Positions 34,057 to 44,744 of a DNA stretch of 64,000 nt are shown here, piece after piece (the first letter of the stretch is position 1; each line of letters begins with the position of its first letter). This DNA is from Vicinamibacterales bacterium (GTDB taxonomy: Bacteria; Acidobacteriota; Vicinamibacteria; Vicinamibacterales; 2-12-FULL-66-21). Location: contig DASSPH010000057.1 of assembly GCA_035699745.1 (NCBI GenBank), positions 1-64,000 of the forward strand, in the 5' to 3' direction. Made by a program: the position numbers and the translations under genes. The notes beneath the pieces are model-generated. The model saw only the letters and a list, made by a program, of their open reading frames with translations, was not told the origin of the DNA and searched no databases.

Positions 34057-35928
34057 TCAGTGATCCCGTCGAGGGGAACCGGGCACGATCCGCAGGTTCT
34101 GCATCATGCCTTGATCCCCGTGCTGGACGATATGGCAATGCAGCACGAAATCCCCGATGAACCGCTCGTAGCGCGTGCGCAGCACGGCCTGATAGCCGCT
34201 CTTCAGCGTCATGCTGTCGCGCCATTGACCGCTGAGGCCCGCGTAGTCCGGATCGTGTCCCGGGCTCCCGGTGTCGATGACGTCCAGGCCATCGGCGTTC
34301 CGGATCGAGACGATCTGGAACGGGTTGACATGGATGTGGAACTGATGGTCGACGAGCGTGCCGGCCTCCGTGCTGACGCGCCATTCTTCGACGCCGCCAA
34401 GCGGCAGCACGCGGTCAATCCGCTCGTGATCGTATTCTCGATCGTCGATGGCGAACGTGGGCTCCTGACCTGCGGGCGCGATGTTGTGGAACAGCGCGAC
34501 CTGCCTGCCGGTGAGTTCGGCGTCCGCGATCGTCCTGTGCGGAACGAAGGCGTTCAGGCGCAAGCCTTGTTTCAGATCGGCAATGACTCGCCGCCGCGTC
34601 GCCGCGTGCGCAGGACCCGCAAGCGCGCGCTCCGCGGCGCTGATCAGACTGGAGCGCAACACCGATTCGGGGTCGGCGGTACTCCCTGTGCCTTCGGCGC
34701 GGACAATGGCTAACATCCTCCTGGGAGCGACGGCGCGTCCGTTCCCCACGGTGCCGACTGGCTCGAACGGCGCGTGAATGGCGCAATAGCGCCCAGGGGC
34801 CGGCAAGTACGCCAGAACATCCAGACGCTCGCCCGGCGACACGACGGCGACCGACGTCTGGCGAACGTCGGACCGAGTAAGGCCGTCGAGCGCGATCTCC
34901 CACAATCGCAGCGGCTGGCCCGTACAGAACCGATCCATCCACGCTTCCTGGTCGGCGGCAGGGACGGTCCGCAGCATCGGGGCGCCGTCGGCCACGCGGC
35001 GCAGCTCGAGACGGACACGTTCACGGATGCCGGCGTGGATCAGCCGCCACCGTTCGAATCGTCCGACTGACGCGACGACCTCCGGCTGCACCTCACCGTT
35101 GATCGACGTATAACGCCCGGTCTGCCGCCAGAAGCTGCGGTTGCCGAAGGGCGTGCCCGCCTGGATTCGTCCGGTGTCGCCCGGTGGACAGCGCCAGGGC
35201 CGTGTGTCGTCTCCGTCGGCGCGCGTTCGCCGCACCGCACCCCGGTCGTCAAAGCAGGCGTAGTTGATCTGCTGGAGCAGCAGCTCACGATCCGGAAACG
35301 CGCGCCCGCGCTCATCCCTGAGCAGCACGTCGATATCCCCCGGCCGATCGTCCGCCGGCAGCCGATCGCCTTCGATGATGAGCGCGCCGGCCATGCCGCT
35401 CCCGATCTGGTAGAGCGAGCTGCCGTGCCGGTGCGGATGGTACCAGAACGTGCCCGCGGGATGATCGGCGGGGATCAGGTACTCGTAATCGAACCGTCCG
35501 CCCGGGGGCACCGCGATCAACACGTTATCGCTGTTGCCGGCGGGCGAGACCCATAGCCCGTGAGTGTGAATGTTGGTGTCATTGATGCAGCCGTGCGCGG
35601 CCATGTCCGCGCACGCCGGCAGCCGGTTTTCGACGCGAAGTCGCAGGATGTCCCCAGGCCGCAGGCGGATCGTGGGTCCCACGAAGCGTCCGCGTGCAAC
35701 GTCGCTGCTTGCGAAGCTGCGCAGCTCGACGGCGTCGACGCTCAGCGTCCAGGGGTTCCACAGAGTTCCTCGCGTCATCTCGACCGAGAGCTTCCGCTCG
35801 ATCGTCGCGGCCGTTGCCGGTGGCGAAGGAGGCGGCTGTCCTGCGCTGTCCGACGCCGCGAAGATGCCAAGAGCGACGATCGGTGTGACCAGCCTCTGTC
35901 GAAGCACGAACATCTCCCGTCGCGCCAT
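34057..35928 (-). CDS. Multicopper oxidase
   Basis: The 623-residue protein may start at ATG 35928 or at ATG 35913, which gives a shorter signal peptide (LVTPIVALGIFAASDSAGQ). Three cupredoxin domains are implied by the four copper motifs: NIHTHGLWV, FWYHPHRHGSS, HQFHIHVNPF and the type 1/trinuclear motif HCHIVQHGDQGMM, with the Met axial ligand. The full set predicts an active periplasmic oxidase that transfers electrons from copper ions, metals or phenolics to oxygen. The HCH...M spacing is normal. The hydrolase gene downstream is probably in the same transcript. Confidence 0.92.
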   Translation of the reverse strand: MARREMFVLRQRLVTPIVALGIFAASDSAGQPPPSPPATAATIERKLSVEMTRGTLWNPWTLSVDAVELRSFASSDVARGRFVGPTIRLRPGDILRLRVENRLPACADMAAHGCINDTNIHTHGLWVSPAGNSDNVLIAVPPGGRFDYEYLIPADHPAGTFWYHPHRHGSSLYQIGSGMAGALIIEGDRLPADDRPGDIDVLLRDERGRAFPDRELLLQQINYACFDDRGAVRRTRADGDDTRPWRCPPGDTGRIQAGTPFGNRSFWRQTGRYTSINGEVQPEVVASVGRFERWRLIHAGIRERVRLELRRVADGAPMLRTVPAADQEAWMDRFCTGQPLRLWEIALDGLTRSDVRQTSVAVVSPGERLDVLAYLPAPGRYCAIHAPFEPVGTVGNGRAVAPRRMLAIVRAEGTGSTADPESVLRSSLISAAERALAGPAHAATRRRVIADLKQGLRLNAFVPHRTIADAELTGRQVALFHNIAPAGQEPTFAIDDREYDHERIDRVLPLGGVEEWRVSTEAGTLVDHQFHIHVNPFQIVSIRNADGLDVIDTGSPGHDPDYAGLSGQWRDSMTLKSGYQAVLRTRYERFIGDFVLHCHIVQHGDQGMMQNLRIVPGSPRRDH

Positions 35929-36021
35929 TCACTGACGCTGACTGCGCCACTCGGTCTTCTGCGGAGTCTAACATCCGGGGTTCCGATTGACAGAATGCGG
36001 CACTGATCGGGACGGACGTGA

Positions 36022-39000
36022 CTAGCCGCCCAGGATCACGCGCACGTCGTGAGACGCCCCATCCCGCAGGATCGGAATGTCACCCGTCACCGGGGTGCCG
36101 TCGACCTCCAGCCGGACGACACCGCGGCAGACGCCCTCGGGGTTGTCCACCTGAATGCGGTAGTGTGCGCCGGGCGGTGCGAACACGACTTCGAACTCGC
36201 GCCACGTTCCGGGGATGCAGGGATCGATGTGCAGCGCACCGTTGCGGATGTTGATCCCGAGTATCGCCTCGACCGCCACGCGATGCATCCAGCCGGCTGA
36301 ACCGGTGTACCAGGTCCAGCCGCCGCGGCCGGTGTGCGGCGGCGCCGAATAGACGTCCGCCGCCACGACGTACGGTTCGGCGCGGTAGCGCATCACTTCC
36401 TCGGGCGTGCGTCCGTGGTTGACCGGGTTCAGCAGGGAGAACATCTCGAACGCGCGGTCGCCGTCGCCAAGCGTCGCGAAGGCGAGGACGTTCCACAGCG
36501 CCGCGTGGGTGTACTGGCCGCCGTTCTCCCGCACGCCGGGCAGGTAGCCGCGAATGTAGCCGGGGCTCGGTTCCATTCTGTCGAATGGCGGCGTCAGCAG
36601 GAGCACCAGGCCATCCTCTTCGCGCACCAGCCGGTCGTCGACCGACGCCATCGCCTGCCGCGCCCGCGCCGGATCGCCGGCGCCGCAGATCACCGCCCAT
36701 GACTGCGCGATCGCGTCGATCTGGCACTCCGCGTTCTCCTTCGACCCGAGCGGCGTGCCATCGTCGAAATAGGCGCGGCGGTACCAATCGCCGTCCCATG
36801 CCGCCTCGACGGCACCGGCGAGGGTTGCGGCGAACTCGCGATAGCGCGCGGCGCGGGCCGCATCGCCGCGCGACGCGCTCAGATCCGCGAACGGGCGCAG
36901 GATCGACACGAGGAACCATCCGAGCCAGACGCTCTCTCCCTTGCCCCCGGCGCCGACCAGGCTCATTCCGTCGTTCCAATCGCCGGTTCCCATCAGCGGC
37001 AGACCGTGCGAACCGGTCGCGAGGCTGATGTCGATGGCGCGGAGGCAGTGCTCGTAGAGCGATGCGGTCTCGGCGGCGACGGTCGGGCGCTCGTATGCTT
37101 CGTGTTCGTCCGGGTCGAGGATGCGGCCGGCGAGAAACGGCACCTGCTCCTCGAGCACCGCGGCGTCGCCCGTCGCGGCCAGGTAGTGCAGCGTCGCGTA
37201 CGGCAGCCAGAGCCGGTCGTCCGAGAATCGGGTGCGCACGCCCTGACCGCCGGGCTCGTGCCACCAGTGCTGGACGTCTCCTTCGACGAACTGGCGTCCG
37301 GCGGCGCGGAGCAGATGGTCGCGGACGATGGAGGGGGAGGCGGCGAGGGCGGCGAGCGTGTCCTGGAGCTGGTCGCGGAAGCCGAAGGCGCCGCTCGACT
37401 GGTAGAACGCGGACCGCCCCCAGATGCGGCAGGCGACCGTCTGGTACAGCAACCAGCGGTTCACGATCAGATCCATCGCGCGGTCCGGCGTCCGGACGGT
37501 CACCGTGCCGAGCAGCCCGTCCCAGAACGCGCGGACAGCGGCAAGCGCCGCGTCGACGGCCGTGCGATCCCTGAATCGCTCGACCAGCCCTCGAGCGTTC
37601 GCCGCATCGTCGACGTCGCCGATCAACCCGAGCACCACGCGTTCTTCCAAGGGATCGAGATCGAGCTGCACCCGGATCGCGCCGCACGGATCGTGACCGG
37701 CGCCGACGCGGTTCGAGAGCTGGTCGCGCCCGAGCGCGGCCGGCCGGGCGAGCGAGCCGTTCCGGCCGATGAACTCGGTTCGATCGCCGGTGAATGTTCG
37801 CGCCCCGGCTGTTTCGCACCAGAGGTCGAGAACGCCGACGTGGCTGGCGAACTCGGGACGGAAGCGATTGGTGGCAAGCACCGCGCCGGTATCGGGATCG
37901 GCGGCGGTCACGACGTGCGTCGCCGTGCGCGAGCGGTTCTCGCCCAGGACCCACTCGACGTAGAGGGTGACGGAGAGCCGCAGCGGAGCCGTTCCCGTGT
38001 TCCTGAGGGCGAGGCGGAAGATCTTCGCGGGATCGGCGCGCGGCACGAACAGCGTCAGCTCCGAGGCGATCCCATTCCGGGTGTGCTCGTAGACGCTGTA
38101 CCCCTGACCGTGCCGCGTCTGGTAGGGCTGGCCGGCCCCGGCCGGCAGCGGCGTCGCCGACCAGAACGCGCCGGTCTCCTCGTTACGAATGAACACCGCC
38201 TCGCCGGCGGCGTCCGCAACCGGGTCGTTGTTCCATGGCGTCAGGCGGTTGTCGTGGCTGCTGCCCGACCACGTGTAGCCGGCACTGGACTCGGTGCACG
38301 CGAAGCCGAACGTCTCGTGCGCGATCACATTCGTCCACGGCACGGGCGGCAGCGCCGTCCCGGTGCGCACGACGTACTCGCGCCCGTCGGAGGCGAATCC
38401 TCCGGATCCATTGAAGAACTCGAGATCGCCGGCCGCTGCGGGCGCCGCGGCCCCCGCCGCGGCAGCGACTGCGCGCTGCCGATCGGATACGTCGGTGCGC
38501 GTGGGTTCCGGCACGAACGGCACGTGGGGACGGGCAAGCTGGTTGCGCAAGCGGCCCTCGGCGGCGTCCATGGCGACCCGCGCGGCCGCGCGCAGGAGCA
38601 GCTGGTCGTCCTTCGACATGAGATCGGCCCGGCGCAGGAACACTCCGCCGGGCGTGTCCTTCAATCCGTGTTCGGGGCTGCTCTCGATCGTCCGCTCGAG
38701 CGTCTCGTGAAGGCTCTGAAGATACGTGACCGCATGCTCGTTGAGGACGACGAGATCGAAGACCAGGCCCTTGCGGCGCAGGTATTCGTGCGCTTTCAAC
38801 AGATCGGCCACGAGCGGCAGGCCGGTGTCGTCGGTGACGCGCACCAGCGCAATCGGCAGGTCGCCGGAGATCCCGAACTTCCACAGGTCGCGCTGGCCGC
38901 AGCGATTCCGCTCGACCGCCTCCAGGTCGCGCAGCCGCGGATCGCCGATCAGGAGCCGCCCACCCAGACGCTGGAAGGCGAACGTGTCCTCCATGGTCAG

Positions 39001-42000
39001 GCCGAGATGCCGCAGCTCGATGGGCACGTAGGCGGCGGCGAGCGCGATGGCGCGCGCGATGGCCCGCCGGTCGGCATACTTGTCGATGAGGCCGAGCGCG
39101 GCCGCCTCGGTCTCCGCATACCCGGTCGTGAAGGTGAGCCGCGCGGTCGCGCCCGGGGCAAGCCGGACCCCGCGGCGCAGGCTGACAATCGGGTCGAGCA
39201 CCGCTCCGGTGGTATTCGACAGCGTTCGTGCCGTCATCGCCAGCGGCCGCTCGAGACTTCCGCCGCGGCCGATGAACTTCGCGCGATCGGTTTCGAACTG
39301 CGCGTCCGGCGCTCCCGGTCCTCGTCCGCTGAGCAGGTGGACGAGGTACCGCCGGTCCGTGCCGGAGCGCGGCCGGCGTGTCGCGATCAACGCGTCGCGT
39401 CCCGGGACGCTGCGCGTCTCCACGAACAGGTTGCTGAAGGCCGGATGGGCGAGATCCGCGTCGCCCGGCGCGAGCACGACCTCGGCGTAACTGGTCAGGT
39501 CCAGCCGCCGTGGAGACGTGCCGAGATTGGTCACCGACACACGCCGCAGCTCGACGTCGTCCTCGGGAGAGACGACGATCTCGGTGCGGGTTTCGATGTC
39601 GCCGTCGACGCGGCGGAACACCGCGCGATCGGGCGCGAAGGTGCACTCGTACTCATCCGGCTCGCGGGCGACCGGCAGATAGGTGGTTGACCAGACCAGC
39701 CTCGAGTCGAGGTCACGGATGTAGCAGAAGCTGCCCCAGGCGTCCCTGGTGATGTCTTCGCGCCAGCGCGTCAGCGCCGTCTGTTGCCGCTGGCTGTACC
39801 CGCCTCCCGCATTGGTCACCATGACCACGTACGATCCGTTCGAGATCGTGTGGCATCGCGGGCTCAAGGTGTGCGGTGTCAGGTAGACGCGTGCCGAGGC
39901 GCTGACGGCGTCGCGAGCGGACGGGATGCGATCGACCAGCTCGATCGGCGCGTTCTTCAGGGGAACCTGGTGCGGAATTCGCTCCTGGAGCAGCAGATCC
40001 GCCGACTGAACCCGCGGGTCGTCGTGAAAGCGGCGCTGCATCGGATAGTCGTGGAGGGCGTTGTCGAGCGCCGCCAGCGTCATGCCCTGGTGATGCGCCA
40101 TGTAGGTCCGCAGGACGATGCCGCGGTCGCTCTTCTCAGGCACGCGGGCCGGCGTGAAATCGATCGCCTCGTAGAAGCCGTACCGGCCCGACATGCCGAG
40201 GTCGCGCAACCGCTCCAGATTCTTCAGGACATCGCCGGCGACGAGCGGCGCGGCCAGGGCGCTGGCGTAGGGGGCAATCACCAGATCGTCGGCCAGCCCT
40301 CGCTTGAGGCCCAGACCGGGCACGCCGAACGCGCGGTACTGGTAGTTCTTGTCGAGATCGTGCGCGTAGTAGGCCGACTCGGAGATCCCCCAGGGAACGT
40401 TGCGAGTCGAAGCGTAGTGCACCTGCCGGGCGATCACGGCGCGGTAGGTCTCGTCGAGCAGCGTCCCCGGGTAGGCGCGCATCACGAGCAGGGGCATGAA
40501 GTACTCGAACATCGACCCGCTCCACGAGAGCAGCGCGCGTTCGGTGCCGGTCGGTGTCAGCGATCGTCCGAGCCTGAACCAGTGTTCCGGCGCGATCTGT
40601 CCGGTGGTGATCGCGACGAAGCTGGTGAGACGCGCTTCCGAGGCGAGCGCATCGTAGAACGATCGGTCGAGGCGGCCGTCGACGACGTTGTAGCCGATCG
40701 AGAACAGCCCGCGCTCTCGATCGTAGAGGAACTCGAAATCCATCTCTTCGACGAGATCGTCGGCCAGCCCGGCGAGGCGCTCGGCGCGTTCGGCGAGCTC
40801 CTGCACGTCCGCCGCTTCCATCTGCAGAGACGCGCGATGGTCGGCGAGCGCGGCGGCCGCCTTCTCCAGCCAGACAGCGGCGCTCGCCACCGCGCTCTCA
40901 TCGGCGGGCGTCATCGCCGAGTCCTCGACCTCGCGAAACGCGATCCCGAGGCTCGAGAGGTGATCGTCGACGCCCGTCAGCAGCGTCCGCCAGTCAGTCT
41001 CGGTCTCCGGCCGCTGCAACAGCACTTTGTTCAGTGCCTTCAGCTCGTCGGCGAGCGCCCGCGCGGCCGGCGAGGCAGTCGTCCCGGCCGCGTCCGCGAG
41101 GCACTCGGCGCACAGGTTGAGCGCGTCGCGTATGCCGTCGAGGGCGCGCACGTGGATGCGGGGCTCGGCGCTCAGTTGCAGCAGCCCCATGCGGGTCGCG
41201 AGCAGATAGCCGGCGAAATTTCCGCTGTCCACGCTCGAGACGTACTCCGGCACCAGCGGCATCAAGGTGCGCGTGTCGTACCAGTTGTAGAAGTGACCCC
41301 GGTAGCGCTGCAGCTTGAGCAGCGTTCCGAAGGCGGGCTCCAGGCGTGCGATGACGCCGGCAGCGCTCAGGTAGCCGAAGTCGTAGGCGGCGAACGTGGA
41401 GATCAGCTGCAGGCCGATGTTGGTGGGCGAGGTCCGGTGCGCGATCAGCTCGGCGCGGTTCTCCTGATAGTTGTCCGGAATCAACCAGTGATCGCCCGGC
41501 CCGAACAACTCTTCGAAGAACAGCCACGTACGACGGGCGATCATCCGCAGGGCCGCCCGCTGACTGTCGTCGATGCGCTGGCGCGGGTCCGGAGTCGGCT
41601 GGCCGGACGCGAGCACGAGCGCAGGAGAGCAGAACCACAGCAGGATGAATGGAACGGCGGCCGGCAGGCGGTCCGGAGCGGCGGCGGTGACGACGGCCAT
41701 CATCGCCAGCGCAAGCACCGGGCTGTGCCACATCGATCGCAGGACCTTCGCCGGCGTGAGGCTCATGCCGGCGAAGCGGTCTGCGGCGACCCATTCGAGC
41801 AGCCGTCGCCGGGTGACCAGCAGCCGCCAGAGGGTCCGGATGATCGCGTCGAGCATCAGGACCGCCTGGTGGAGTTGAAGCGCGATCCACAGGATGGTCT
41901 GTTGCGCGCTCAGGGCGAGGGCGGGCAGTTCGCCGGCGACGTGCCTGACGAGCGGCACGCCGCGGACACGGCTGGTCAGCGAGCGCGCGAGCTGCGCCAG

Positions 42001-44526
42001 GACCGGGAACGCGAAAACCAACAGCGCGACCGAAGTCCACGCCAGCGGGCCGCGGGGCAGCACGGTCCATCCCGCCGCGAGCAGGACGATCAGCGAGGGC
42101 GCCAGCAGGCTGCGCCGGAGGTTGTCGAAGATCTTCCACCGCGGGGTGACCGGCAGGACGTTGCGGACCGTGCGCCCGCCCGCATCCGGCACCGTTCGCC
42201 ACACCCAGCGCATGATCTGCCAGTCGCCGCGCACCCACCGGTGCTGGCGGGACGCGAACGCCAGGTACTGCGCCGGGTAGTCGTCGACGAGCAGGATGTC
42301 GGTGCAGAGCGCGGTCCGCGCGTACGAGCCCTCGAACAGGTCGTGGCTCAGGAGCCGATTCTCCGGAACGCGCCCCGCCAGCGCGGCCTCGAACGCCTCG
42401 ACGTCGTAGATGCCCTTGCCGACGTAGCTCCCCTCGTGAAACAGGTCCTGATACACGTCGGAGAACGCGGTCGTGTACGGATCGATGCCGACGTGTCCGG
42501 AAAACACCTGCGCGAACCGGGTCCGATTGGCGCTGACGAGATCGACGGCGATAGCGGGCTGCAGCACGCCGTAGCCCTCCGTCACCCGTCCGACGGAGGG
42601 ATCGAAGCGCGGCTTGTTCAGCGGGTGCGCCAGCGTGCCGATCAGCCGCGACGCGGCGTTCATCGGCAGCTGCGTATCGGAGTCGAGCGTGATGACGTAG
42701 CGCACCGTCGGCAGAACGCTGAGGTCGCCGTCGCTGACGATGAAGCTGGTGCCGGTGCCGCCGCGCAGGAGCCGGTTGAACTCCACGAGCTTGCCGCGCT
42801 TGCGCTCCCATCCCATCCACCGGCCTTCGGCAGGGTTCCATCGCCGCTCGCGGTGGAAGAGATAGAAGCGCCCGCTGCCGTACCGCGCGTTCAACTGCGC
42901 GATGCACTCGCGCGCCTGCGAGAGCAGCGCCTCGTCCCACGGCAGCGCCCGGGCGTCGGCGTCGGCGAAGTCGGTGAGCAGCGCGAAGTGCAGATTGTCG
43001 TGGCGATTCCCGAGAAAGCGGACCTCGAGGTCGGCGACCAGCTCGTCGACGCGCCGCGCCGACGTGATCATGGCCGGCACGACGACCATGGTGCGCAGCT
43101 CCGGCGGGATCTCGTCCAGCCGCAGCTTGGGGAGCGGGCGCGGCGGGATCTGGTTCGTGAGCACCAGGTGCAGGATGCTGATCGCCAGTTCGCTCATCGG
43201 AATCAGCAGCACCAATCCGATCCAGAAGAGCGCGCCGGCCCCGGCCCCATGGCGTTCGGCATAGAGCAGCAGGCTGGCGATGCCCACCGCGGTCATCACC
43301 GCGATGGTCGCCAGATAGCCCAGCGCCGGGTGCGCGAAGAAGAATCGGGCGAAACGCTCCGTCCCGGTCGGGCGGTAGTGGATCGCCTTCTCCAGCTCGA
43401 AGCGGCCGCGGGAGATCAGGTAGTAACCGACGTGGTGACGACGGTCGTGCGCGGGGTCGTGCTGCCTCGCCTCCGCCGCGCAATCCAGGACGGTTTGCGC
43501 CACCGCGTTTTCGGAGACCCCGGCGCGCTTGGCGAGGCCTTCGACCGCATGCCGGTAGCGGTCGCGGGTCGGGAAGTCCATCAGCGGGTACGCGCCCGCC
43601 GGGTCTTCTCTCAGGATCCGCTCGACCAGGCTGGTCCGCTCGAAGAAGACGGTCCAGTCGATCGAGGAGAGCAGCCGCATGCTCGTGATCGCGTTGCCGA
43701 TCGCCAGCTGGTCGGCGGCCTCGCGCTGATGCTCGAGCCGCAGCATCTCCTCGGCCGAATCGTCCTGCGCCTCGAGCGCCCGATGCAGCGCGTGCGAGAA
43801 CGCGGCGGCCGTGGCGGGCTGGTCGCGCAGCCACTGCAGCAGCTCGACGACGAACGCCGGCGCCAGGCGGCCGTCTTCGTCGCGGCCGCTGTCCAGGACC
43901 GGAGCGATGCTGCGTTCGTCCCATTGATCGGTCGACGACAGCCGGCCGTGCCACTCCTTCGCCACCGCACGCCGTCGACGCGCGTCGACGACGCCCCCGG
44001 CCAGACGGTCAAGCTCCTCGACCAGGGCCAGCCGGAGCATGATCGGCACGGCCCAGATCTCTCCGATGGTGAGCGGCGCGATCCGCTGATACGCGGAGGT
44101 GAAGTCGGTGATGGTCTCGAGATCGATCCGCCCGGCCGTGTGCGCAATCAGCTCGCGCGCGAGCAGGTAGACGCGCGGGTACCCCTCGAAGCCTCCCGCG
44201 GCCAGCTTTGGCAGTTCGAGGTAGTACTTCCGCGGCAGGTGCTGACGGACATCCCGGACCTGGTCCTGGACGATGTGATGGTTGTCACGGAGCCACTCCT
44301 CCGCGCCGACCGGCTGTTCGTCCGGACGAGCGGCGGCCGACAGGAAGAGATAGGCCTCATCGAGTCGTGCCCCGCTCTTTTCCAGCTTCGGGAGCAGCGG
44401 ACGCGCGCGTCTCGGATCATCCGAGACGGCGTGGGTGGCGGCGATCCGGGCCGCGTGCGACTCGAGCTGGCTCGTGGTGAGGGGGATCGGCGGCGTTAGC
44501 TCAACCGGCGGGTCGGCGATCGTCAC
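36022..44526 (-). CDS. ndvB: Cyclic beta-1,2-glucan synthase (GT84 + glycoamylase-like + GH94)
   Basis: One 2834-residue protein starts at GTG 44526. A cytoplasmic N-terminal region (~1-380) leads to membrane helices at ~395-455. The GT84 transferase core has VITLDSDTQLPMNAASRLIG (DxD near residue 613) and QHRWVRGDWQIMRW. More helices span ~805-960. The glycoamylase-like domain (~995-1450) begins TWLFFEELFGPGDHWLIPDN. Two GH94-type glucan-binding and phosphorylase-like regions follow; the last contains TGDWNDGMSLVGAGGKGESV (near 2514) with the catalytic Asp. Length and order equal the Brucella/Rhizobium Cgs/NdvB enzyme that primes, extends, sizes and cyclises beta-1,2-glucan in the inner membrane. 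The product is a periplasmic osmoregulated glucan. No exporter gene adjoins it. Confidence 0.93.
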   Translation of the reverse strand: MTIADPPVELTPPIPLTTSQLESHAARIAATHAVSDDPRRARPLLPKLEKSGARLDEAYLFLSAAARPDEQPVGAEEWLRDNHHIVQDQVRDVRQHLPRKYYLELPKLAAGGFEGYPRVYLLARELIAHTAGRIDLETITDFTSAYQRIAPLTIGEIWAVPIMLRLALVEELDRLAGGVVDARRRRAVAKEWHGRLSSTDQWDERSIAPVLDSGRDEDGRLAPAFVVELLQWLRDQPATAAAFSHALHRALEAQDDSAEEMLRLEHQREAADQLAIGNAITSMRLLSSIDWTVFFERTSLVERILREDPAGAYPLMDFPTRDRYRHAVEGLAKRAGVSENAVAQTVLDCAAEARQHDPAHDRRHHVGYYLISRGRFELEKAIHYRPTGTERFARFFFAHPALGYLATIAVMTAVGIASLLLYAERHGAGAGALFWIGLVLLIPMSELAISILHLVLTNQIPPRPLPKLRLDEIPPELRTMVVVPAMITSARRVDELVADLEVRFLGNRHDNLHFALLTDFADADARALPWDEALLSQARECIAQLNARYGSGRFYLFHRERRWNPAEGRWMGWERKRGKLVEFNRLLRGGTGTSFIVSDGDLSVLPTVRYVITLDSDTQLPMNAASRLIGTLAHPLNKPRFDPSVGRVTEGYGVLQPAIAVDLVSANRTRFAQVFSGHVGIDPYTTAFSDVYQDLFHEGSYVGKGIYDVEAFEAALAGRVPENRLLSHDLFEGSYARTALCTDILLVDDYPAQYLAFASRQHRWVRGDWQIMRWVWRTVPDAGGRTVRNVLPVTPRWKIFDNLRRSLLAPSLIVLLAAGWTVLPRGPLAWTSVALLVFAFPVLAQLARSLTSRVRGVPLVRHVAGELPALALSAQQTILWIALQLHQAVLMLDAIIRTLWRLLVTRRRLLEWVAADRFAGMSLTPAKVLRSMWHSPVLALAMMAVVTAAAPDRLPAAVPFILLWFCSPALVLASGQPTPDPRQRIDDSQRAALRMIARRTWLFFEELFGPGDHWLIPDNYQENRAELIAHRTSPTNIGLQLISTFAAYDFGYLSAAGVIARLEPAFGTLLKLQRYRGHFYNWYDTRTLMPLVPEYVSSVDSGNFAGYLLATRMGLLQLSAEPRIHVRALDGIRDALNLCAECLADAAGTTASPAARALADELKALNKVLLQRPETETDWRTLLTGVDDHLSSLGIAFREVEDSAMTPADESAVASAAVWLEKAAAALADHRASLQMEAADVQELAERAERLAGLADDLVEEMDFEFLYDRERGLFSIGYNVVDGRLDRSFYDALASEARLTSFVAITTGQIAPEHWFRLGRSLTPTGTERALLSWSGSMFEYFMPLLVMRAYPGTLLDETYRAVIARQVHYASTRNVPWGISESAYYAHDLDKNYQYRAFGVPGLGLKRGLADDLVIAPYASALAAPLVAGDVLKNLERLRDLGMSGRYGFYEAIDFTPARVPEKSDRGIVLRTYMAHHQGMTLAALDNALHDYPMQRRFHDDPRVQSADLLLQERIPHQVPLKNAPIELVDRIPSARDAVSASARVYLTPHTLSPRCHTISNGSYVVMVTNAGGGYSQRQQTALTRWREDITRDAWGSFCYIRDLDSRLVWSTTYLPVAREPDEYECTFAPDRAVFRRVDGDIETRTEIVVSPEDDVELRRVSVTNLGTSPRRLDLTSYAEVVLAPGDADLAHPAFSNLFVETRSVPGRDALIATRRPRSGTDRRYLVHLLSGRGPGAPDAQFETDRAKFIGRGGSLERPLAMTARTLSNTTGAVLDPIVSLRRGVRLAPGATARLTFTTGYAETEAAALGLIDKYADRRAIARAIALAAAYVPIELRHLGLTMEDTFAFQRLGGRLLIGDPRLRDLEAVERNRCGQRDLWKFGISGDLPIALVRVTDDTGLPLVADLLKAHEYLRRKGLVFDLVVLNEHAVTYLQSLHETLERTIESSPEHGLKDTPGGVFLRRADLMSKDDQLLLRAAARVAMDAAEGRLRNQLARPHVPFVPEPTRTDVSDRQRAVAAAAGAAAPAAAGDLEFFNGSGGFASDGREYVVRTGTALPPVPWTNVIAHETFGFACTESSAGYTWSGSSHDNRLTPWNNDPVADAAGEAVFIRNEETGAFWSATPLPAGAGQPYQTRHGQGYSVYEHTRNGIASELTLFVPRADPAKIFRLALRNTGTAPLRLSVTLYVEWVLGENRSRTATHVVTAADPDTGAVLATNRFRPEFASHVGVLDLWCETAGARTFTGDRTEFIGRNGSLARPAALGRDQLSNRVGAGHDPCGAIRVQLDLDPLEERVVLGLIGDVDDAANARGLVERFRDRTAVDAALAAVRAFWDGLLGTVTVRTPDRAMDLIVNRWLLYQTVACRIWGRSAFYQSSGAFGFRDQLQDTLAALAASPSIVRDHLLRAAGRQFVEGDVQHWWHEPGGQGVRTRFSDDRLWLPYATLHYLAATGDAAVLEEQVPFLAGRILDPDEHEAYERPTVAAETASLYEHCLRAIDISLATGSHGLPLMGTGDWNDGMSLVGAGGKGESVWLGWFLVSILRPFADLSASRGDAARAARYREFAATLAGAVEAAWDGDWYRRAYFDDGTPLGSKENAECQIDAIAQSWAVICGAGDPARARQAMASVDDRLVREEDGLVLLLTPPFDRMEPSPGYIRGYLPGVRENGGQYTHAALWNVLAFATLGDGDRAFEMFSLLNPVNHGRTPEEVMRYRAEPYVVAADVYSAPPHTGRGGWTWYTGSAGWMHRVAVEAILGINIRNGALHIDPCIPGTWREFEVVFAPPGAHYRIQVDNPEGVCRGVVRLEVDGTPVTGDIPILRDGASHDVRVILGG

Positions 44527-44744
44527 GTGCCGCCATTATGACAGCGGCTTGCAGGTGTGTTCAGGCCCGGATGCCGCCGCCACGGGATCCTCGCCGTACC
44601 ACGTGCCGGCACTGCTGAGGACGCGAAATCGAGTGAACGACGTCGGACGCACGCAGCCGGTCGAACCGCGCGAGTCGCATCGACGCGATTGCAGCTTTCG
44701 CCATGGCTGCGGGACGATACCATGCGGCAGAGCTTCGCTGGCCG

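Noticed and set aside
37006-39690. 894-codon plus-strand frame inside the glucan synthase gene
   Set aside because: Antisense shadow; the minus-strand frame here carries GH94-type sequence.
39784-44499. 4.7-kb plus-strand open frame opposite the glucan synthase gene
   Set aside because: It is a shadow of the high-GC codon pattern of the real minus-strand gene; its translation is Arg/Gly/Asp-rich with no domain.
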